A stretch of DNA of 64,000 nt from Streptococcus penaeicida (GCF_002887775.1 NZ_LOCM01000020.1:26548-90547), one strand, 5' to 3'; positions 10,260-18,715 are shown, counted from the first letter of the stretch. Notes: generated from the letters alone by a model not told the origin. Program-made: numbers and translations.

Positions 10260-10396
10260 GTCCCCCTTTTAAAATAATAAAAGCTTACCAGTTTTGTTCT
10301 GGTAATATCAATTCGGCCAAATGCACAATGCATAACAACCTTGTCGAGTTAAAAAGTTACAAAGAACCAGAATCACTTCTGCCTTTTCGGGACTCA
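10260..10396 (-). promoter_or_regulatory. S_MK box (SAM-III riboswitch) controlling metK translation
   Basis: The metK leader on the minus strand contains GAGTCCCGAAAAGG (plus 10382-10395), a conserved TTTGTAAC element, and a Shine-Dalgarno run AGGGGGACA just before the ATG. GTCCC (plus 10389-10393) can pair with GGGAC of the Shine-Dalgarno (plus 10260-10264), which is the defining SAM-III switch. The linker between the upstream core and the Shine-Dalgarno is long, about 80 nt. Established knowledge: this class is found before metK in Lactobacillales. The assignment here rests on motif and position. Confidence 0.85.
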
Positions 10397-10407
10397 TTAA
10401 CTTTACT

Positions 10408-10416
10408 ATTATATCA
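10408..10416 (-). promoter_or_regulatory. metK promoter, extended -10
   Basis: Minus-strand TGATATAAT (TATAAT at plus 10408-10413) forms an extended -10 element. It places the transcription start just upstream of the S_MK box core. A -35 hexamer 17 bp further up (TAGCCA) is poor, as is common for extended -10 promoters. Confidence 0.65.
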
Positions 10417-10496
10417 TTTTATGACTGTTTGGCTAGAGCCATTTTTGCCTTATCAATTTAGAGCCTAAAGAAACAGTAGAAAGCCAAGGAGTGAAC

Positions 10497-10524
10497 TTGA
10501 AAATTCCTTGAAATGTACTATACT
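10497..10524 (+). promoter_or_regulatory. birA promoter, predicted leaderless transcript
   Basis: -35 TTGAAA (10497-10502), 16-bp spacer, -10 TATACT (10519-10524). Only 6 bp separate the -10 from the ATG at 10531, so the A of the start codon is the predicted +1. No Shine-Dalgarno can fit. Confidence 0.6.
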
Positions 10525-10530
10525 AGAAGC

Positions 10531-11465
10531 ATGAAAACATCAGAAAAAATATACACCCTTTTAGCCCAAAAAAAGGATTTTGTCAGCGGTGAACTCTTAG
10601 CAGAGAAGTTGGATTTATCCAGAACATCCATTTGGAAAGCTATCAAAACATTAGAGAATCAAGGTCTTCAGATTGAAAAATCAAAAGTCAAAGGATATAA
10701 ACTCCTAGGAGGAGATATCCTGCTAGCAGAAAGCATTAGCCAAGAAGTCGGCTTTCCAGTTACCTTGATGGAAAAGAGCAGTTCTACCCAACAAGATGCC
10801 AAAGATAATATCGCCCAAAATGGGGTAAGCCCTCAACTCTTTTTGGCGCCAAGTCAAACAAAAGCCAAGGGCCGGATGAATCGTGACTTCTTTGCCTCAG
10901 AAACGGGTGGCATCTACATGTCCCTTCGCCTCCGCCCCAATGTGACTTACGACCAACTGCTGCCTTATACTTTGATCGCTGCCTCAAGTGTCGTCAAAGC
11001 CATCTCTCGCCTGACAGGCATCGAAACAGAAATCAAATGGGTTAACGACATCTATTTAGGGCAAAAAAAAATAGCCGGGATAATTACAGAAGCCATAACC
11101 TCTGTTGAAACCGGACTGATTACAGATGTGATTATTGGTATCGGCCTAAACTTCGATATCCCAGAATTCCCAGCAGACATTTCTAATAAGGCTGCTTCTC
11201 TTTTCCAGGGCGATGCCCAATCAGCCGTAACCAATTAATTACTGAAATATGGAAACTCTTCTTTGAAATCCCCGTCAAGGACCACTTAAAGGTCTATAAA
11301 GAAAAATCTTTAGTCCTGGGCAAACAAGTCACTTTTATCGAAAATGACCAAACCATCCAAGCCCAAGCCATTGATATCACAGATCAAGGCCATCTCATTG
11401 TTAAACTGACAGATGGCCAAGAAAAGATATTAAGCAGCGGCGAAATTAGTCTTTCTTCTTGGTAA
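10531..11465 (+). pseudogene. birA: biotin-protein ligase / biotin repressor, frameshifted near the C-terminal domain
   Basis: Attaches biotin to carrier proteins such as the acetyl-CoA carboxylase subunit. An N-terminal helix-turn-helix (about residues 1-60, GELLAEKLDLSRTSIWKAI) marks the bifunctional BirA type. The ligase core follows, with KAKGRMNRDFFASETGGIY (the GRGRxxR-like loop) and KWVNDIYL. The frame stops after LFQGDAQSAVTN at 11238. Another frame continues as NQLITEIWKLFFEIP and ends at 11465 with the small C-terminal domain. One missing base near 11226-11232 explains the break, and correction gives 311 residues, the usual length. birA is normally essential, so a sequencing error is likely. 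Start: ATG 10531, not 10513, because 10513 lies inside the promoter. Confidence 0.88.
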
Positions 11466-11649
11466 CCTTAGTCGCCTTCAAAATTGACTGAGTAAATTTT
11501 TGGATATTATAAGCCTTACGCAAATCTCTAACTAGGAGAAAGCCCCAAAAAGTCGCAAAAAGGTAATTCCCCGACAGCAACGCATCATTGAAAAAATATG
11601 TTTCAAAAGCACAAATAAAAGTAATAATGAAAAATTGTCTAATTGTCAT
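11446..11649 (-). CDS. DUF3272 small membrane protein
   Basis: A 67-residue protein with one or two hydrophobic segments (about residues 5-20 and 28-43) and a lysine-rich C terminus. It matches the DUF3272 family as I remember it from streptococci, where conserved stretches are FETYFFN and FWGFLLVRDLR. No function is known to me. Its 3' end overlaps the corrected end of birA by 20 bp on the opposite strand. The same neighbourhood (birA, DUF3272, dnaX) occurs in other streptococci, so the gene is part of the core order. Confidence 0.75.
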   Translation of the reverse strand: MTIRQFFIITFICAFETYFFNDALLSGNYLFATFWGFLLVRDLRKAYNIQKFTQSILKATKVTKKKD

Positions 11650-11670
11650 ATTGATATTATATCACAAAAG

Positions 11671-11946
11671 TTATTTTGCTAAACCTTTGATGGCTTTAAG
11701 ATAGGCGTTTGTAGCTATCAACTCGAGAGTCGAAAGATTTAGTCGTCTATTTAACTCATAACATTGCAATAATTGCCATTTCAAAAATGAAATGGCTTTT
11801 TTTGATTTTTCATTTAAGATGCGACGATATCTAACCTTAGTTATTGCCAAAGTGGACTGATTTAACCTATGTTGAAGTTCTTTATAGAGTATTCTAAAGT
11901 ATAAAAAGATCTTACATGAATCTGACAGAAAAAATAAAATTTTAGA
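11671..11946 (-). pseudogene. unrecognised gene remnant, 5' end missing
   Basis: The minus strand is open for about 90 codons before the stop at 11671, with protein-like composition (YRRILNEKSKK, LLQCYELNRRLN, NAYLKAIKGLAK), but has no ATG before an in-frame TGA at about 11947. It reads as the C-terminal part of a helical protein of unknown function. The hicAB promoter starts 40 bp upstream, so insertion of the toxin-antitoxin module may have removed the 5' end. A hairpin inside it (GCCATTTC, 11775-11782, with GAAATGGC, 11789-11796, then seven T on the plus strand) could alternatively be a plus-strand terminator. I could not assign a family. Confidence 0.4.
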
Positions 11947-11987
11947 TCATAAATAATTATTTTATTTATATCCTCTAAATTTAATAA

Positions 11988-12016
11988 TTGACACGTGTTT
12001 CAACACGTGTTATATT
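11988..12016 (+). promoter_or_regulatory. hicAB promoter with palindromic operator in the spacer
   Basis: -35 TTGACA (11988-11993), 17-bp spacer, -10 TATATT (12011-12016). The spacer carries ACACGTGT-TTCA-ACACGTGT (11991-12010), two copies of an 8-bp palindrome whose first two bases overlap the -35. This is where an autoregulating HicB or HicAB complex would bind. The promoter itself is near consensus. Confidence 0.75.
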
Positions 12017-12042
12017 ATTGGTGTAAGGAGAAACACAGTTTT

Positions 12043-12238
12043 ATGCCAAAAACAAAACCTTACAGATTAGTTGTAAAAATCATGAAAAAAAAACGGTTGG
12101 GAAAAAGTCCGAACTGAAGGAAGTCATGAGATTTATCGCCATACAGATGGTCGGATGTGCCCCATTAAGTGTACAAAAAAAGATATACCTAGTGGAACAT
12201 TAACTAATATTGTTCGTATCACAGGGCTGGACTTTTAA
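12043..12238 (+). pseudogene. hicA: HicA-type mRNA interferase toxin, frameshifted in a poly-A tract
   Basis: HicA toxins are short double-stranded-RNA-binding-fold ribonucleases. From ATG 12043 the frame is MPKTKPYRLVVKIMKKK, then breaks at nine A (12085-12093). With eight A it continues as NGWEKVRTEGSHEIYRHTDG and ends CTKKDIPSGTLTNIVRITGLDF-type at 12238, 64 residues in all, the usual size. The GSH motif holds the catalytic histidine. AAGGAG at 12025-12030 is 12 bp upstream, rather far. hicB follows 34 bp later. The extra A may be a sequencing error, a real inactivation of the toxin, or slippage. Confidence 0.75.
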
Positions 12239-12272
12239 TTGTTCCCCCTTTGATACCATAAGGAGGTACTGT

Positions 12273-12659
12273 ATGCTAGAAAAAATCTTATATCCCTGTA
12301 TTATCACTGAGGAAGATAACGTATTTTATGTAAATTTCCCTGATATCAAAGCTTGCTTTACAGACGGAGATACTTTAGAAGAAGCCATTTATAATGCAAA
12401 AGACGTTTTGACTGGAGTACTCATTGATATGATAGCGAACAATGAAGAGTTTCCAAAACCTATTTTTCCTAAATACGAAGAAAATGAAAAAGTCGTATTT
12501 ATTGATGTTTTAAAAAGCTATATTTATTCTAAGGCAGACAATCGTTCAATAAAAAAAACATTAACTATTCCAAAATGGCTTAATGATTTAGGCACAGAAC
12601 AAGATATAAATTTTAGCCAGCTTCTTCAAGAAGCTTTAAAAGAGAAATTAAATGCATAA
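12273..12659 (+). CDS. hicB: HicB-type antitoxin
   Basis: A 128-residue antitoxin. The N-terminal half has the HicB partial RNase H-like fold (YPCIITEEDNVFYVNFPDI, then a GDTLEEAIYNAKDVL helix). The C terminus (about 95-126, KKTLTIPKWLNDLGTEQ) resembles the ribbon-helix-helix DNA-binding part used for autorepression. AAGGAGG (12260-12266) fixes the ATG at 12273. It should neutralise the HicA product and repress its own promoter at the ACACGTGT repeats. It is intact while hicA is broken. Confidence 0.85.
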   Translation: MLEKILYPCIITEEDNVFYVNFPDIKACFTDGDTLEEAIYNAKDVLTGVLIDMIANNEEFPKPIFPKYEENEKVVFIDVLKSYIYSKADNRSIKKTLTIPKWLNDLGTEQDINFSQLLQEALKEKLNA

Positions 12660-12663
12660 AATC

Positions 12664-12685
12664 AGCACCTGTAGGTGCTTTTTTC
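12664..12685 (+). terminator. hicAB terminator
   Basis: AGCACCT-GT-AGGTGCT followed by six T, five bases after the hicB stop. The interval 12686-12862 is AT-rich. It contains only a short minus-strand open stretch (12736-12816, about 26 codons, hydrophobic GVWLILLVLIAKIF) with no start, perhaps a membrane-protein remnant. Confidence 0.85.
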
Positions 12686-12862
12686 TTATCAGAAAATATC
12701 ATAATCTGTTATCCAACTTAACAAAATTCTATTTTTTATTTAAAGGAAATGTAAGATTTAAATATCTTTGCTATTAACACAAGCAGTATTAACCAAACAC
12801 CATAAATGATTGTCTCTTAAATTTACAATTATTGTAATAAACAAAAAGAGCATGGAGTCTTC

Positions 12863-12911
12863 TGAACCGCCCATCAAAAGTTAGAATAACTCTAACTTTG
12901 GGGACGGTTCA
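12863..12911. repeat. 49-bp imperfect palindrome with TG...CA ends
   Basis: The left arm starts TGAACCGCCC and holds AAAGTTAGA. The right arm holds TCTAACTTT and ends GGGGACGGTTCA. Only five bases separate the inner arms. It has no T run on either side, so it is not a typical terminator. TG/CA ends with GAACCG-type inverted repeats are the pattern of IS3-family termini, here almost abutting with no transposase between. It may be a minimal IS derivative or a dispersed repeat, or may act as the dnaX 3' end. Confidence 0.6.
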
Positions 12912-12929
12912 TTTCTTCCCATCTCTTTT

Positions 12930-14612
12930 TTAATCTTCACTCGTTTTAATTTTATCCATTAAAAAGTCAAAACCTTCCGGTATCTCGGTTGTAGGTTTTT
13001 CTTCAACCACTTCTTGTGATTGGGATTTCATCTGTTTAGCAAATTCACTGCGGATATGGTTAAAGTCAGCTCTGGGAACAGCCAAAATATTTGGTGAAAA
13101 ACCAGCTGCCTTACTCATAATATTGCCAAAAACATCATTCAAATCTTTACGATTCATGGCTTGTTCAGCATTAAAAGCTGCTTCAAAGGCAAGAATGGCA
13201 TTCTCTCCGTTAGCCAAAACAGGTTCTGACCCTAAAAGCAAGGCCCGATCTTGTGCTGAAATGGAATCCAGAATTTCATTCCAAGCCGATTTCAAGGATT
13301 CTAAATATTGTCTTGATTTCTCACTATCTTGAACCGTTTCTTCCATAATAGTCAAGATTTTTTGACGATCCACCTTGTAGGTAAAGGTTTGACGACTCTT
13401 AACAGCTCTGACAGGAGTTGAGGACTGGCTTGTTCCCTGAAGTCCCTGAGATTCCATTTTCTCAATAGATTCTTTTAGCAGCGCGACTTCGGTCCTGAGA
13501 CTTTCTAACTGGGCCACCAAATCTGGCGATGCTTCTAAGCTGCTGATCTCGCCAGGATTAGCCAAAGCAATGGTCATCATTTCTGCATAAATGCGAGGAT
13601 GAGACCCTTTTTTAATTTCCGGCAGATAATGGGTAATGGTCGCAATCATGGCATAAATTTCCTGGCTATTCAGTTGCAGGTTATCTTGAAAATGCTGAGA
13701 TTGGAAGTACAAATCCGAACCCGCCTTGGCCAAAAGGAGGTCACGCAAATAGGTTAGTAGGTCAGTGGCAAAACGACTCATGCTCTTGCCATTTTCGAAA
13801 ATCGTGGCCAGTTGAGCAAGTGCTTCTTGGGCATTCTTTTGCTTAATCTCAAAAACATAAGTGTCCAGTGCCGCCAAGCTAATTGAGCCTGTGATTTCTT
13901 CAGCAATGGCCAAATCCACTTGATCCTCAGAAGATAAACTGAGGGCTTGATCCAAAATCGACAAGGCATCACGCATACCCCCTTCAGCACGGCGAGCAAT
14001 TAAATCAAGAGCTCCCTCCTGATAAGGAATGTCTTCTGTCTCTAAAATCCAAGCCATGTGATTGGCAATATCATTTTGCTTGATAGACTTAAACTCAAAG
14101 CGTTGGACTCGTGATAAGATGGTCGCTGGAATTTTATGAAGTTCAGTAGTTGCCAAAATAAAGACAACATTTTCAGTCGGTTCTTCCAAGGTTTTCAAAA
14201 GGGCATTAAAGGCACCCGTCGATAACATGTGGACCTCATCAATGATGTATACTTTATAGGTGGCACGACTTGGGGCATAGGTCGATTTATCGCGAATATC
14301 CCGAATCTCATCAACACCATTATTCGAAGCTGCATCGATTTCAATAACATCTTCTAAGCTACCATTAGTAATATCATGACAAATATCACAGTTATTACAT
14401 GGTTCACCATCTACTTGATTGGGGCAGTTCATGGCTTTGGCAAAAATTTTGGCAGCTGAAGTCTTCCCTGTCCCACGAGGTCCAGAGAAAAGGTAGGCAT
14501 GACTAATTTTTCCACTAGCTACTGCTTGTTTCAAGGTTGTCGAAACGACTTTTTGTCCAACCATTTCAGAAAAAGTCTGGCTGCGATATTTTCGATATAA
14601 GGCTTGATACAT
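12930..14612 (-). CDS. dnaX: DNA polymerase III gamma/tau subunit
   Basis: Clamp-loader ATPase that links the polymerase cores to the helicase at the replication fork. The 560-residue protein has Walker A GPRGTGKTSAAK (about 44-55), a four-cysteine zinc module (CPNQVDGEPCNNCDIC, about 63-78), Walker B DEVH (about 125) and the SRVQRFEF sensor region. The C-terminal third is the tau-specific part. Its ATG overlaps the stop of the upstream methionine sulfoxide reductase gene by one base (TAATG), which suggests translational coupling. I saw no slippery site like that used in E. coli to make gamma. Confidence 0.95.
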   Translation of the reverse strand: MYQALYRKYRSQTFSEMVGQKVVSTTLKQAVASGKISHAYLFSGPRGTGKTSAAKIFAKAMNCPNQVDGEPCNNCDICHDITNGSLEDVIEIDAASNNGVDEIRDIRDKSTYAPSRATYKVYIIDEVHMLSTGAFNALLKTLEEPTENVVFILATTELHKIPATILSRVQRFEFKSIKQNDIANHMAWILETEDIPYQEGALDLIARRAEGGMRDALSILDQALSLSSEDQVDLAIAEEITGSISLAALDTYVFEIKQKNAQEALAQLATIFENGKSMSRFATDLLTYLRDLLLAKAGSDLYFQSQHFQDNLQLNSQEIYAMIATITHYLPEIKKGSHPRIYAEMMTIALANPGEISSLEASPDLVAQLESLRTEVALLKESIEKMESQGLQGTSQSSTPVRAVKSRQTFTYKVDRQKILTIMEETVQDSEKSRQYLESLKSAWNEILDSISAQDRALLLGSEPVLANGENAILAFEAAFNAEQAMNRKDLNDVFGNIMSKAAGFSPNILAVPRADFNHIRSEFAKQMKSQSQEVVEEKPTTEIPEGFDFLMDKIKTSED

Positions 14613-15109
14613 TAATTTTCAACTCCAAACATTTCAAAATTAAAGTGGCTAGCTTGGACTAATATTTCCAAAAAGGCCTCCAAATACTTTTGATCTACCT
14701 GATCATAATCGTCAACCAATTCCGAATCCAAATCAAGAACCCCCACTAATTTTTGATTCTTAAAAATGGGGATGACGATTTCGCTACGAGCTTTGGAATC
14801 ACAAGAAATATAATTGGCATGTTTGGTAACATCCGCAACAATTAAAGTCTTTTCTTCCAAAGCAGCCTGACCACAGACACCTTTACCTAAGGGGATATGG
14901 ACACAGGAAACACCACCTTGAAAAGGTCCTAAAATTAATTCCTGACCATCAAATAAGTAAAAACCGGTAAAAACGGAGTGTGGCAAGGTAGTCATCAAAA
15001 GAGCGCTGGCATTTGATAGATTAGCCAAGGCATTGCTTTCATTAGCAAACAGGGCTTTTGCCTGTTCAATCATTAATTGGTAATTCATTTCTTTAGTGGT
15101 CGTATTCAT
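14612..15109 (-). CDS. free methionine-(R)-sulfoxide reductase (GAF domain)
   Basis: A single GAF domain of 165 residues that fits the fRMsr family, which reduces free methionine-R-sulfoxide with catalytic cysteines. The cysteines are in SCVHIPLGKGVCGQ and YISCDSKAR, the family pattern. I moved the start to ATG 15109, because a TATAAT lies exactly 6 bp upstream and the region further upstream has no Shine-Dalgarno. It is co-transcribed with dnaX, an unusual but conserved streptococcal pairing as far as I recall. Confidence 0.85.
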   Translation of the reverse strand: MNTTTKEMNYQLMIEQAKALFANESNALANLSNASALLMTTLPHSVFTGFYLFDGQELILGPFQGGVSCVHIPLGKGVCGQAALEEKTLIVADVTKHANYISCDSKARSEIVIPIFKNQKLVGVLDLDSELVDDYDQVDQKYLEAFLEILVQASHFNFEMFGVEN

Positions 15110-15115
15110 TGTTCT

Positions 15116-15124
15116 ATTATACCA
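15116..15124 (-). promoter_or_regulatory. promoter of the methionine sulfoxide reductase-dnaX unit, predicted leaderless
   Basis: Minus-strand TGGTATAAT (TATAAT at plus 15116-15121) is an extended -10 with exactly 6 bp to the ATG at 15109. Confidence 0.6.
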
Positions 15125-15210
15125 TACCTGTCCCTTTTCTTTAAGATTTACTTTTCTCACAAAGAGCAAGTAAAAAGCCAAGACATATAGCCCTGGCTTG
15201 TACTGCTATT

Positions 15211-15489
15211 CTATTTTTGGAAAAAATAAACATAAATATAATAGGCTGCTACAAAGATAATGGCAATGCCTAGATACCAAGAAACTTGGAAGTACCATTT
15301 TTGCGTCTTATGATGGAAAAGTTTACCACCTAATAGTGCACCGAAACCACCAAAGAAAAGGGCTGAAAGAATCAATGTCCGTTCTGAAATACGCCATTGG
15401 TCCTTAATGGCTTTGCGCTTGTCGATGCCATATAAGGCAAAAACAACGATGTTCCAGGTTAATAATATACTTAAAAGGGCGATGACCAA
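15211..15489 (-). CDS. DUF1294 small membrane protein
   Basis: A 92-residue protein with three hydrophobic segments (about 3-22, 41-56, 70-88) and the conserved YGIDKRKAI and GGFGALLGGKLFHHKTQ stretches of DUF1294. No function is established to my knowledge. The start is TTG at 15489, preceded by AAGGAG inside the end of udk. It begins three bases after the udk stop and is therefore in the udk operon. Confidence 0.8.
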   Translation of the reverse strand: MVIALLSILLTWNIVVFALYGIDKRKAIKDQWRISERTLILSALFFGGFGALLGGKLFHHKTQKWYFQVSWYLGIAIIFVAAYYIYVYFFQK

Positions 15490-15491
15490 TC

Positions 15492-16127
15492 CTACTCTCC
15501 TTGATGTTCTGCTAGAATACTAGCAATTTTAGTATTGATTAAATCAATAGCGACAACATTACTTACCCCTTCAGGCACAATAATATCAGCATAACGTTTA
15601 CTTGGTTCAATAAATTGATGGTACATTGGCTTTACAACTGTTGTATATTGCTCAATAATGCTATCCAAACTTCTACCACGTTCCATCATATCACGTTTAA
15701 TGCGACGGATAATCCGGATATCATCATCGGTATCAACAAATAATTTGATATCCATTAATTCACGCAGACGTTCATCTTCTAAAACAAGAATTCCTTCGAC
15801 GATGATAACATCTTGTGGCTCTTGTCTAAAGGTCTTATCACTTCTGGTATGAGCTTTGTAGTCATAAACCGGAATATCGACTGGGCGACCTTGAAGCAAT
15901 TCTTTTAATTGCTCAATCATAAAATCCGTTTCAAAAGCTAGTGGATGGTCATAATTAGTTTTGACACGTTCCTCAAAACTGAGATGAGCTTGATCTCGGT
16001 AATAGGAGTCATGTTGAATCATGGCAATCCGAGCATTTGGGAAGCTGTCCAAAATTGCTCTGGAAACACTGGTTTTTCCGCCTCCGGAACCACCTGTTAC
16101 ACCGATAATAATGGGTTTCTTGTGCAT
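15492..16127 (-). CDS. udk: uridine kinase
   Basis: Phosphorylates uridine and cytidine with ATP or GTP in pyrimidine salvage. The 211-residue length is normal. The P-loop [14 protein letters not shown] is at about residues 9-22, and the substrate region HDSYYRDQ follows at about 40-47. It is first in a small operon with the DUF1294 gene. The divergent helicase gene starts about 150 bp away. Confidence 0.95.
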   Translation of the reverse strand: MHKKPIIIGVTGGSGGGKTSVSRAILDSFPNARIAMIQHDSYYRDQAHLSFEERVKTNYDHPLAFETDFMIEQLKELLQGRPVDIPVYDYKAHTRSDKTFRQEPQDVIIVEGILVLEDERLRELMDIKLFVDTDDDIRIIRRIKRDMMERGRSLDSIIEQYTTVVKPMYHQFIEPSKRYADIIVPEGVSNVVAIDLINTKIASILAEHQGE

Positions 16128-16242
16128 GTGTTACTCCGTCTCTAAAAGTCTTCGGTATATTTTACCAAATTTCCTATCAATTTGCTATCTATTCTGATTA
16201 TTAAATACAAGACTTGGATTTTTAGGAACTTAGGCTTTTTCA

Positions 16243-16251
16243 TGCTATAAT
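16243..16251 (+). promoter_or_regulatory. DEAD-box helicase promoter, extended -10
   Basis: TGCTATAAT (TATAAT at 16246-16251) is an extended -10 about 27 bp before the ATG at 16279. A modest ribosome site, AAAGGAA, lies between. Confidence 0.6.
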
Positions 16252-16278
16252 GGAATAACTAAAGTTAAAGGAATTTAC

Positions 16279-17361
16279 ATGATTACAAAATTACCGCAAA
16301 TTTGGCAAAATCAATTATCTGAACGCCAATTTAATCAATTCACTCCAATTCAAGAAGCAGTTTTTCATCCCATCTTGGATGGACAAAATATCCTAGGGAT
16401 TAGTCCGACAGGAACAGGAAAAACCCTAGCTTATCTACTTCCAAGCCTCTTAAAGATTGAGAGTAAAAAAGCACAACAACTCTTAATATTAGCTCCAAAT
16501 ACCGAGTTAGCTGGACAAATTTTCGAAGTAACAAAGGAATGGGCAGAGCCACTAGACTTAGTTGCGCAACTCTTTATATCAGGTACAAGCCAAAAACGTC
16601 AAATTGAACGCCTAAAAAAAGGGCCCCAAATTATTATTGGAACACCTGGTCGGGTCTTTGAATTAATTCAACATAAAAAAATTAAGATGATGAATGTCGA
16701 TACCATCATCCTAGATGAATTTGATGAACTCCTAGGTGATTCACAATTCCGATTTGTTCAAAAAATAGCTCACCATGTTCCACGTGATCATCAAATGATT
16801 TATATGAGTGCAACCGATAACGTCTCTAAAGATGTCCTTGAAACAGGTACTCAGACCATTGACTTAACTGGAGAAGGTTTAAGTAATTTAGAACACTTTT
16901 ATATTCAAGTTGAAAAAAGAGATCGTCTCGATCTCTTACGGAAATTTGCTAATATTCCCGATTTCAGAGCCTTAGTCTTTTTCAACAGTCTCTCTGACTT
17001 AGGTGCAACTGAAGAAAAATTACAATTTATGGGCACTAATGCAGTATCACTTGCAAGTGATGTTAATGTTAAATTCCGCAAAACTATTTTAGAAAAATTC
17101 AAGGATCATCAAATTCCCTTATTATTGGCGACCGATTTAGTAGGTCGTGGTATTGATATCGACCAATTAGAATATGTCATTCAGTTTGAAGTTGCGCGTG
17201 ACAAAGAGAATTATACGCACCGAGCTGGTCGAACTGGTCGAATGGGTAAAGCAGGTAGTGTCATCACTTTAGTCAATCATCCTGAGGATGTCAAAAAATT
17301 AAAGAAATTTGCTCAGGTTTCTGAACTAACTTTACGAAATCAAGAATTAAAAAGAAAATAA
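16279..17361 (+). CDS. DEAD-box-type RNA helicase (short form, DEFD motif)
   Basis: A 360-residue ATP-dependent RNA helicase with two RecA-like domains. Visible motifs are Q motif TPIQEA, motif I SPTGTGKT (about 47-54), motif II DEFD in place of DEAD (about 154), motif III SAT, and motif VI HRAGRTGRMG (about 313). There is no C-terminal RNA-binding extension. It resembles the short streptococcal helicase sometimes called CshB-like. A role in rRNA maturation or mRNA decay is inferred from family. The cshA-like paralog is at 61251. Confidence 0.88.
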   Translation: MITKLPQIWQNQLSERQFNQFTPIQEAVFHPILDGQNILGISPTGTGKTLAYLLPSLLKIESKKAQQLLILAPNTELAGQIFEVTKEWAEPLDLVAQLFISGTSQKRQIERLKKGPQIIIGTPGRVFELIQHKKIKMMNVDTIILDEFDELLGDSQFRFVQKIAHHVPRDHQMIYMSATDNVSKDVLETGTQTIDLTGEGLSNLEHFYIQVEKRDRLDLLRKFANIPDFRALVFFNSLSDLGATEEKLQFMGTNAVSLASDVNVKFRKTILEKFKDHQIPLLLATDLVGRGIDIDQLEYVIQFEVARDKENYTHRAGRTGRMGKAGSVITLVNHPEDVKKLKKFAQVSELTLRNQELKRK

Positions 17362-17373
17362 TAGTTAAAAAAA

Positions 17374-17414
17374 AAAAGTGAGTCTAGGATGAAATGTCCG
17401 AGACTCACTTTTTT
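17374..17414. terminator. bidirectional terminator between the helicase gene and pgdA
   Basis: The stem AAAGTGAGTCT pairs with AGACTCACTTT around a GGATGAAATGTCC loop. A and T runs on the two sides allow termination of both converging genes. Confidence 0.85.
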
Positions 17415-17423
17415 ACTACTGAC

Positions 17424-18715
17424 TTAACTATGTCCCATTAACTGACTAACAGTGACACACTTATAACCTTCTTTTTTAAAATATTCTAATATGGTCGGTA
17501 GTGCTTCTACTGTCGTTTTATGAATATCATGCATCAAAACAACGCCACCTGGTTGCAATTGACTTTTGATATTTGCCATCATGGTTGGGTATTATGATTA
17601 TCCCAATCTCTAGTATCAACTGTCCAAAGCATCTGATTCATTGCTGAAGCTTTTTTGACAACTTCATTTGTTGCACCATAAGGTGGCCTTAAATATATAG
17701 GCTTTTGGCCACAAGCCTTAGCAATGGCATCATTTGTTGATTGAACTTGATTTTGAATTTGCTCTGGGGCCAATTTAGTTAGATTGGGATGGTCCCACGA
17801 ATGATTACCAATCTCATTACCACTGTCATGTACCTTCTTAACAAGTTCCTGATTTGCTGCTACTTTAGATCCTAGCATAAAGAAAGTTGCTTTAGCCCCA
17901 TATTTAGCTAATAATTCTAATACTCGAGGAGTTGTCTCTGGATTAGGACCATCATCAAAAGTTAGAGCTACCATTTTTTCGTTAGCAACTTTTGCTGCAG
18001 CTTCCTCTTTTTTCTTTTTCTGATAATCGTCATAGGCTACTTTAGTTTGACCACTTAAATAGATAGGATTAATCACATCGAAGAGATTCTGGAAAGCTAT
18101 CTCTTTTTTATCCTGGACAAGGATACTATTCTCATCTATTTTAAGGGAATCACTTAAAACGCCATTTTTTTCTGTTAGATGACCTGTAAGTGTCGGATCA
18201 AATACAGTATCTGGATCTAATTTTTTAATTTCCTCAGCTATTCGGTCTATATGACCATTAACCAAATCTGTCACTCGAAATTGCTGATAGTCATTCGTGA
18301 CATGATAGCTACTGATAACCTTGTCAGATTTCTTAGTCACTTTTAAGAATCCCTTGCGATAAGTTACTTGATGAATACTTGCTAGTTTAACATTTTGCAA
18401 GGAGCTTTTAGTGAATTTCGGAATTATCAGAACAAATTCAGAATCTGATCTTTTCTCTTTATATAATGATAGCGGTAAATTTCCTTGGTAAAAATCGGCA
18501 TTATTTTTTAAGGGGGCAAAATAATAAAAGTCAACTTTTCCTTGCTTTAAGTTTTCTAATGATTGATAGGCTCCTTCTTCCTTTAAGGCATTTTTTTCCT
18601 GCTTAATAATCTCGTTTAGTTTCCCTTGAATATATTTTTCATGAAAAAGAAAGGCTGAAAGACTAAAACCCAAAATGAGAAAAAGGGTAATAATGATATA
18701 TGAAAGTTTCTTCAT
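17424..18715 (-). pseudogene. pgdA: peptidoglycan N-acetylglucosamine deacetylase, frameshifted near the C terminus
   Basis: Membrane-anchored NodB-type polysaccharide deacetylase that removes acetyl groups from peptidoglycan GlcNAc and confers lysozyme resistance. A signal anchor occupies about residues 4-24, a middle domain follows, then the NodB domain with TFDDGPNPETT (metal aspartate), HSWDHPN (metal histidines) and LRPPYGA. The first frame ends after WDNHNTQP at 17579. The other frame continues MMANIKSQLQPGGVVLMHDIH, which holds the last catalytic motif, to 17424. One added base near 17576-17582 gives 430 residues. Function is confident; whether the lesion is real is not known. Confidence 0.85.

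Noticed and set aside
12930..14612. Programmed frameshift in dnaX to make gamma
   Set aside because: I looked for a slippery A-run followed by a stem in the middle of the gene and did not see one.
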